Assembly (NCBI GenBank): GCA_003445715.1
Contig: DMCS01000014.1
Coordinates: 5,877 to 25,530, forward strand
Direction: 5' to 3'
DNA length: 19,654 nucleotides
Source of the DNA: Candidatus Mesolinea sp.
GTDB lineage: Bacteria > Chloroflexota > Anaerolineae > Anaerolineales > Anaerolineaceae
This document shows, one piece after another, positions 14,439-19,654 of this stretch. The first letter of the stretch is position 1, and the number at the start of each line of letters is the position of its first letter. A model generated the notes under the pieces. It saw only the letters and a program-made list of their open reading frames with translations, was not told the DNA's origin and did not search any database. The translations under genes were made by a program, and so were the position numbers.

Positions 14439-16526
14439 ATGCAAGACGAATTCCAAAACAAACTGATCAATACCATTCGCTTTTTGGCAGCTGATGCCAT
14501 TCAACAAGCCAATTCAGGCCATCCTGGCTTGCCGATGGGGGCGGCTCCCACTGCCTTCACCATCTGGACGCGGCACATGAGGCATAACCCAGCTAACCCA
14601 TCCTGGCCGAACCGGGATCGCTTTATCCTATCGGGCGGGCACGGCTCCATGCTGCTTTATGCTCTGCTCTACCTGACGGGCTATGACCTTTCCCTGGAGG
14701 ATATCAGACAATTCCGACAGTGGGGCAGCCGAACGCCTGGTCACCCAGAATTTGGCCTCACGCCCGGCGTGGAAGTCACCAGCGGCCCATTGGGCCAGGG
14801 TTTTGCCAACGGCGTGGGCATGGCGATCGCTGAAGCGCACTTAGCCAAGGCCTACAACCGCCCCGGATTTGATATTATCGATCATTATATTTATGGCATT
14901 GTCACCGATGGGGACTTGATGGAAGGTGTGGCGAGCGAAGCCGCTTCGCTGGCGGGCACGCTACGTTTGGGTAAGCTGATCTACCTCTATGATGACAACC
15001 ACATATCGATTGAAGGTCCAACGGAGCTGGCATTTACGGAAGACCGAGCTAAGCGTTTCGCAGCTTACGGCTGGCATGTGCAATCTGTACCGGATGGGCT
15101 TGACGTGGAGGCCATCGACCGGGCGATAAGCGCAGCTAAGCAAGACCCGCGCCCGTCGCTGATTTGCGTGCGCAACATCATCGGTTACGGTTTGCCGACC
15201 AAAGCCGGCAAGGCTTCTTCGCATGGCGAGCCGCCCGGAGAGGCGGAGTTAGCTGGAGCCAAGGAGGCTCTCGGCTGGCCGCAGGAGCCGCGTTTTTACG
15301 TGCCGGAAGACGCTTTAGCCTTTTACCGTCAGGCGCAAGAGAAAGGCGCGGAATTAGAAGCTGCCTGGAAGCTGAAGTGGGCTGCCTATAGTCAAGCTTA
15401 CCCTGAACTCGCGGCGGACCTCGAGCGCCGACTGAGCGGGCAACTGCCGGCCGGCTGGGAGGAAGGCTTGCCAGAGTTCCCTGCGGATGCTAAAGGTATA
15501 GCAACACGGGTTTCTTCGGGTAAGGTTATCAACGCGCTTGCGCCCAAGCTGCCAGAGCTTTTTGGCGGCTCGGCAGATTTAGCCCCGTCTACAAAAACCT
15601 GGATCGACAGCTCCAAAGCCTTTTTCCCGGTGCTGAAGCCCGGTGAAGAGGATAGCTATGAGGGGCGCAATGTACACTTTGGTGTGCGTGAGCATGGCAT
15701 GGGCGCTATCATTAATGGGCTGGCTTATAACGGAGGTTATATCCCCTTCGGCTCCACGTTTTTGGTGTTTTCGGACTATATGCGGCCAGCGTTGCGCATC
15801 TCAGCACTCTCGCATTTGGGCTCGATTTGGGTCTTTACGCATGATAGCATTGGGGTGGGCGAAGACGGCCCAACGCATCAGCCGGTAGAGCAGCTGGCAG
15901 CCTTGCGCTGCATTCCGAATCTCATCACATTACGGCCAGCCGATGCCAATGAGGTAGTGCAAGCCTGGAAAATTGCCATCCAGAACCGCCATCGTCCAAC
16001 CGCACTCGCGCTTACACGGCAAAACGTGCCAACCCTCGACCGCAGCCAATTTGCCTCAGCCGAAGGTGTTCAGCGCGGAGCATACGTACTAGCGGATCTA
16101 GGCGGAGGGCAGCCAGAAGTTATCTTGATGGCTAGCGGCTCGGAGGTGAGCTTGATTGTGGAGGCTGGGCAGCGTTTAGCCGAGCTTGGTCATTCCGTTC
16201 GCCTGGTATCCTTCCCGAGCTGGGAGCTGTTTGCGGAGCAGGAACAGGCTTATCAGGATGAGGTGCTTTTACCAGAGCTGCGCGTGAGAGTAGCTGTGGA
16301 GGCTGGCGTTGCCCAAGGCTGGCGGCAGTGGGTCGGTGACCAAGGGTGCATCTTGGCAATTGACCGCTTTGGTGCTTCAGCGCCCTGTGAGGTGGCTTTC
16401 AAGATGTATGGCTTCACCCCGGAGCGCGTGGCAGAATTGGCACTTGAATTGCTGGCTGTTTTGCAATCACATGGGATTGAAAGCAGCCAAAACATGGCTT
16501 TGAAGGGAAGGCGAGAAAATGAATAA
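14439..16526 (+). CDS. tkt: Transketolase
   Basis: This thiamine-diphosphate enzyme of 695 residues moves two-carbon units between ketose and aldose phosphates (pentose phosphate pathway; Calvin cycle in autotrophs). Substrate and cofactor residues are visible: His28 (SGHPG), His68 (GGHG) and His102 (PGHPE), the ThDP motif with GDG-like TDGDLMEG (156-163) and Asn187 (DDNHISIEG), His262, catalytic Glu418 in VREHGMG and His480 in GEDGPTHQP. All three domains are complete. ATG 14439 has AGAGG upstream. The stop overlaps the start of transaldolase by 8 nt, a sign of translational coupling. Confidence 0.97.
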   Translation: MQDEFQNKLINTIRFLAADAIQQANSGHPGLPMGAAPTAFTIWTRHMRHNPANPSWPNRDRFILSGGHGSMLLYALLYLTGYDLSLEDIRQFRQWGSRTPGHPEFGLTPGVEVTSGPLGQGFANGVGMAIAEAHLAKAYNRPGFDIIDHYIYGIVTDGDLMEGVASEAASLAGTLRLGKLIYLYDDNHISIEGPTELAFTEDRAKRFAAYGWHVQSVPDGLDVEAIDRAISAAKQDPRPSLICVRNIIGYGLPTKAGKASSHGEPPGEAELAGAKEALGWPQEPRFYVPEDALAFYRQAQEKGAELEAAWKLKWAAYSQAYPELAADLERRLSGQLPAGWEEGLPEFPADAKGIATRVSSGKVINALAPKLPELFGGSADLAPSTKTWIDSSKAFFPVLKPGEEDSYEGRNVHFGVREHGMGAIINGLAYNGGYIPFGSTFLVFSDYMRPALRISALSHLGSIWVFTHDSIGVGEDGPTHQPVEQLAALRCIPNLITLRPADANEVVQAWKIAIQNRHRPTALALTRQNVPTLDRSQFASAEGVQRGAYVLADLGGGQPEVILMASGSEVSLIVEAGQRLAELGHSVRLVSFPSWELFAEQEQAYQDEVLLPELRVRVAVEAGVAQGWRQWVGDQGCILAIDRFGASAPCEVAFKMYGFTPERVAELALELLAVLQSHGIESSQNMALKGRRENE

Positions 16527-17634
16527 GGCATTGCAGTTACTTGAATTAGGTCAGTCCTTGTGGTTTGACAGCATCCAGCGAAGTATGCTGCATAATGGCG
16601 AGATGGCAGGCATGATCGCGCGGGGTGAAATCCGCGGCGTCACTTCTAACCCAACCATCTTTATGCAAGCAATCACCAAATCGACGGATTATGATGACAG
16701 CTTGCAAGCATTGGGCAAAATGGCTCTCAAGCCAGAAGATGTTTTTTTCAAATTAGCCATCGAAGATATTCAAGCAGCTGCTGATCTCTTTGCCCCCCTA
16801 TACCAGCAGACCCAAGGTGGAGATGGTTACGTGAGCTTGGAAGTGAGCCCTGATTTGGCTTACGATAGTGAGGCTACGCTTGTGCAAGCCAACGAAATCT
16901 GGCAAAGGGTGAACCGACCAAACCTCATGATCAAGATACCGGCTACCTCTGCTGGCTTGCCGGCGATTACCGCAGCAATTGCAGCTGGGATCAATGTGAA
17001 TGCTACCCTCATATTTTCGATTGAGCGCTACCGCGAGGTTGTGGAGGCTTACATGAAAGGCTTGGAACAGCGCTTGAATGCCGGCTTACCTTTAGGCCGG
17101 GTGGCATCGGTAGCGTCCTTTTTTGTTTCACGCATGGATAGCAAAATTGACCCCCAGTTACAAAAGATTATCGATGAAGGTGGAGCTAGAGCCGCACAAG
17201 CAGAACAATTGATGGGCAAGGCTGCGATTGCCAACGCCCGTTTGGCTTACGCAGCCTTTAAAGAAATCACCGGTACTGAGCGCTTTATCGGCTTACAGAA
17301 CAGGGGAGCGCGGGTACAGCGTCCACTGTGGGCTTCTACCAGCACCAAAAACCCCGCTTACCGTGATGTGCGCTATGTAGAGGAGCTGATTGGAAAGGAT
17401 ACGGTTAATACTGTCCCGCCCCAGACGCTGGCAGCGTTTCTGGATCATGGTGAGGTACGGCCCAGCTTGGAAGAAGACCTGGAAGGTGCCCGCGAAGTCT
17501 TCGCGCAATTAGAAAAGTTGGGCATTTCGTATAACAAAGTTACGGCTGAGTTAGAAGACGAAGGGGTGAAGTCTTTTGCAGATGCGTTCAACACGCTGCT
17601 GAACGCCATTGCACAACGGCGGAAAGCGAAATAA
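16519..17634 (+). CDS. tal: Transaldolase (long form)
   Basis: This 371-residue enzyme transfers a dihydroxyacetone unit between sedoheptulose 7-phosphate and glyceraldehyde 3-phosphate. Lys139 in NLMIKIPAT forms the Schiff base; Asp17 (LWFDSIQR), Glu108 (VSLEVSP) and SNPTIF (43-48) are the other active-site marks. Length and WFDSIQR pattern fit the actinobacterial/cyanobacterial long type rather than the 310-residue E. coli form. The ATG sits inside the end of tkt (ATGAATAA), with AAGGCGAG as ribosome site. With tkt it makes the full non-oxidative pentose phosphate core. Confidence 0.95.
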   Translation: MNKALQLLELGQSLWFDSIQRSMLHNGEMAGMIARGEIRGVTSNPTIFMQAITKSTDYDDSLQALGKMALKPEDVFFKLAIEDIQAAADLFAPLYQQTQGGDGYVSLEVSPDLAYDSEATLVQANEIWQRVNRPNLMIKIPATSAGLPAITAAIAAGINVNATLIFSIERYREVVEAYMKGLEQRLNAGLPLGRVASVASFFVSRMDSKIDPQLQKIIDEGGARAAQAEQLMGKAAIANARLAYAAFKEITGTERFIGLQNRGARVQRPLWASTSTKNPAYRDVRYVEELIGKDTVNTVPPQTLAAFLDHGEVRPSLEEDLEGAREVFAQLEKLGISYNKVTAELEDEGVKSFADAFNTLLNAIAQRRKAK

Positions 17635-17644
17635 TCTCTCAATA

Positions 17645-17679
17645 AAATTACCTGCCGATTTTTAGGGTAATTTATTTTT
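17645..17679. terminator. Hairpin terminator between convergent tal and pgi
   Basis: AAATTACC (17645-17652) and GGTAATTT (17666-17673) form a perfect 8-bp stem with a 13-nt loop, followed by ATTTTT on the plus strand. A shorter T-rich tail on minus means it could work in both directions, ending tal and pgi. The stem is AT-rich and so modest in strength. Confidence 0.6.
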
Positions 17680-17703
17680 CGTTTCCTAAATTGCTGGCGA
17701 TAC

Positions 17704-19359
17704 TCAAGCCTTAGGCTGGGCGCGCTGCCCCTTGATTGCGTTGATCAGCCCGTTGGTAGAGGCATCGTGATGCGTGGCTGGCTCGGGGCTGGTTAGCTCA
17801 GGGATAATCTGATTGGCGAGCTGCTTGCCCAGCTCCACGCCCATCTGATCGAAGGAATTGATGTTCCAGATAATGCCTTGAGTGAAAATTTTATGCTCAT
17901 AGAGCGCAATCAGGCTGCCGAGCACTTCTGGCGTCAGCTTGGGGTAGAGGAAGGAGCTGGTCGGACGGTTACCGGGGAAGGTTTTGGCTTGTGCCAGGAG
18001 CTCCAAGCGTTCACCAGAGACGCCCTGTGCCATCAACTCTGCCCGGGCTTCCTCAACGCTGCGGCCTTTCATCAGTGCTTCGGTTTGGGCTAAGTAGTTT
18101 GCTAACAGCAAGGTGTGATGGTCCTCGAGCGGGTTTTGGCTCTCCATTGCAGCGAAAAAGTCGGATGGGACAAGCTGGGTGCCTTGATGAATGAGCTGGT
18201 AAAAAGCATGCTGGCCGTTAGTGCCCTGCTGCCCCCAGATGATTGGCGCGGTTGCGTAGGTTACGGGCTGGCCTTCGCGCGTAACGCACTTGCCGTTGCT
18301 TTCCATTTCAGCTTGCTGCAGGTATGCTGGCAGGTATTCCAAGTATTGGTCATACGGCAGGATGGCTTGGGTATGGGCGCCAAAGAAATTGTTGTACCAG
18401 ATGCTCAGCAGCGCCATCACCACCGGAATGTTGTGCTCAAAGGGGGTGTAGCGGAAGTGTTGGTCTGCCAGATAAGCGCCGTGCAGGAAGGCTTCGAAAT
18501 TATCCATCCCAATCGATATTGCCACAGAAAGACCAATCGCAGACCACACTGAGAAGCGCCCGCCAACCCAATCCCAAAATTCAAACATGTTTTCGGGGTT
18601 GATGCCAAAGCGCGTGACGTCAACAGTGTTGGTGGAGATGGCACCGAAATGGCGGGAGATGTGCTCCTCAGAGCCGGCATGCTGCAGGAACCAAGCTCGG
18701 GCAGAGCGGGCATTGCGCATCGTTTCTTGGGTGGTAAATGTCTTGGAAGCAATCAAGAGCAGCGTCGTTTCGGGGTTGAGAAGCTGGAGTGTCCCGACGA
18801 TGTCGGTACTATCCACGTTGGAGACAAAGTGCGTGTGCAAGCCAGGCTGCGCATAGGGTTGCAACGCCCGGCAGACCATTTTGGGACCCAAATCCGAGCC
18901 GCCGATGCCGATGTTGACCACGTCGGTAATGTGCTTGCCAGTGTAACCCCGCCATTCCCCGGAACGCACAGCTTGGCTAAACGTGCGCATTTTCGCCAGC
19001 ACGCGGCGTATCTCTGGCATGACATCCTCGCCATCCACATATACTGGTGTATCAGATTGATTGCGCAAGGCGGTATGCAGCACGGCGCGGTTTTCTGTCA
19101 GGTTGATTTTTTGACCAGTGAACATTGCTTCGATCATCCGAGCCAAGTTACGAGCTCTGGCTAAATCGAAAAGCAACGCCATGGTGGTCTCGGTCACCCG
19201 ATTTTTGGAGTAGTCATAAAGAATATCTCCCAGGTGTAGTGAGAAACGGTCAAAGCGCTGTGGATCCTTGGCGAAGAGCTCCCGCATGTGCAGGTCTTTT
19301 ATTTGTTCGTAATGCGCAGCGAGGCTCTGCCAGGCTGGAGTTTGGTTGATTGCTGCCAT
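17704..19359 (-). CDS. pgi: Glucose-6-phosphate isomerase
   Basis: This 551-residue enzyme interconverts glucose 6-phosphate and fructose 6-phosphate, joining glycolysis to the pentose phosphate genes beside it. Visible marks are NIGIGGSDLGP (149-159), the signature WVGGRFSVWSAIGL (about 264-277), catalytic Glu353 (MESNGK), His384 (TNGQHAF) and Lys512 in FDQMGVELGKQL, positions close to those in the E. coli enzyme. Two ATGs are possible: 19371 and 19359. GGAGG lies between them, four bases before 19359, so I take 19359. It is transcribed toward tal rather than with it. Confidence 0.97.
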   Translation of the reverse strand: MAAINQTPAWQSLAAHYEQIKDLHMRELFAKDPQRFDRFSLHLGDILYDYSKNRVTETTMALLFDLARARNLARMIEAMFTGQKINLTENRAVLHTALRNQSDTPVYVDGEDVMPEIRRVLAKMRTFSQAVRSGEWRGYTGKHITDVVNIGIGGSDLGPKMVCRALQPYAQPGLHTHFVSNVDSTDIVGTLQLLNPETTLLLIASKTFTTQETMRNARSARAWFLQHAGSEEHISRHFGAISTNTVDVTRFGINPENMFEFWDWVGGRFSVWSAIGLSVAISIGMDNFEAFLHGAYLADQHFRYTPFEHNIPVVMALLSIWYNNFFGAHTQAILPYDQYLEYLPAYLQQAEMESNGKCVTREGQPVTYATAPIIWGQQGTNGQHAFYQLIHQGTQLVPSDFFAAMESQNPLEDHHTLLLANYLAQTEALMKGRSVEEARAELMAQGVSGERLELLAQAKTFPGNRPTSSFLYPKLTPEVLGSLIALYEHKIFTQGIIWNINSFDQMGVELGKQLANQIIPELTSPEPATHHDASTNGLINAIKGQRAQPKA

Positions 19360-19421
19360 AATGCCTCCCATAATTTGCGAAAGCGAAGAAGTACGTTTAA
19401 AAGGTGCTTTATTGTGGATGA

Positions 19422-19450
19422 ATCATAACAGTGTGATATGCCCATAGCAA
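19422..19450 (-). promoter_or_regulatory. Candidate promoter of pgi
   Basis: On the minus strand, TTGCTA (19445-19450) and TATGAT (19422-19427) are 17 bp apart, with transcription expected near 19415 and a leader of about 55 nt. Confidence 0.5.
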
Positions 19451-19549
19451 GGGTAGAAGATGTTGAAAAACTAAACTTGATAGTCAAAGTTGTTTTAGGA
19501 ATATACTCAATCAAAAAAGTATCACATTTGCCCTAACCTGCAAGCATTT

Positions 19550-19609
19550 TTCCCCTCACCAGCGCCTGTCAGGCAGGCTAAATCTGAAACCAGCCGCTGA
19601 GGAGGGGAA
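19550..19609. repeat. Structured palindromic element in the right-edge spacer
   Basis: TTCCCCTC (19550-19557) pairs perfectly with GAGGGGAA (19602-19609), and inside it CAGCG (19560-19564) pairs with CGCTG (19595-19599). Between them GGCT (19576-19579) could pair with AGCC (19592-19595), in competition for one base. No T-run follows on either strand, so it is not a standard terminator. It could be a dispersed palindromic repeat, an RNA element or a site. The rest of 19372-19654 shows no gene beyond the pgi promoter. Confidence 0.45.
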
Positions 19610-19654
19610 TAAAAGGGGTGGGATTGCAAACATGTTTTGAGATCGTTATAAACT

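Noticed and set aside
17661..17673. TAGGGTAA in the tal/pgi terminator as a further copy of the PFK promoter box
   Set aside because: Only the half site TAGGGTAA matches; the partner half is explained by terminator pairing at different spacing, and the location between convergent genes does not suit an operator.
19360..19371. Earlier ATG start of pgi
   Set aside because: GGAGG lies between the two ATGs and serves the one at 19359; the extra four residues add no conserved sequence.

Overview
The window looks like chromosomal DNA of a free-living bacterium, most likely a Chloroflexota of the Anaerolineae type. That placement is an inference from the mix of gene families: a group III-like phosphofructokinase, a long-form transaldolase, membrane-anchored proteins with Pro/Thr-rich linkers, and medium G+C housekeeping DNA. 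No rRNA or marker gene in the window proves it. Genes are intact, there is no transposase, integrase, CRISPR array or rRNA, and the only RNA gene is tRNA-Phe(GAA).

Layout. Positions 157-2171 (minus) hold a two-gene unit: an exported S41 C-terminal processing protease followed by a YugP-type membrane zinc protease, closed by a terminator near position 106. Next on minus come a HAD nucleotidase-like gene (2314-2949), an AT-rich membrane protein of unknown function (2995-4221), a DnaJ/CbpA-type co-chaperone (4382-5362) and a PlsC-like acyltransferase (5452-6177). An MFS exporter (6356-7669, plus) diverges from the acyltransferase. It converges with a HAD phosphatase (7676-8374, minus), which lies behind an unrecognised secreted or membrane-anchored metallopeptidase-like gene (8453-9784). 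A terminator separates that gene from an M20 peptidase (9888-11561, minus) with an unusual charged tail.

From 11692 the content changes to central sugar-phosphate metabolism. A near-consensus promoter drives tRNA-Phe, which is followed by a strong terminator. Then comes a 6-phosphofructokinase-family gene whose promoter lies in three tandem inverted repeats. Next are a TetR repressor (minus) with a textbook promoter/operator, and a divergent set HIT hydrolase - transketolase - transaldolase, the last two overlapping by 8 nt. Glucose-6-phosphate isomerase converges on transaldolase, with a hairpin terminator between them. Together transketolase, transaldolase, isomerase and the PFK-like protein interconvert pentose, tetrose, triose and hexose phosphates. 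No oxidative pentose-phosphate gene is present in the window.

No wholly new multi-gene system is evident. The observations most worth following are the PFK-family protein with substitutions at positions normally conserved around the phosphoryl donor, its repeat-studded promoter, the TetR operator between tetR and the HIT/tkt/tal genes, the low-G+C membrane protein, the uncharacterised HEFTH metallopeptidase, and a structured element near the right edge.
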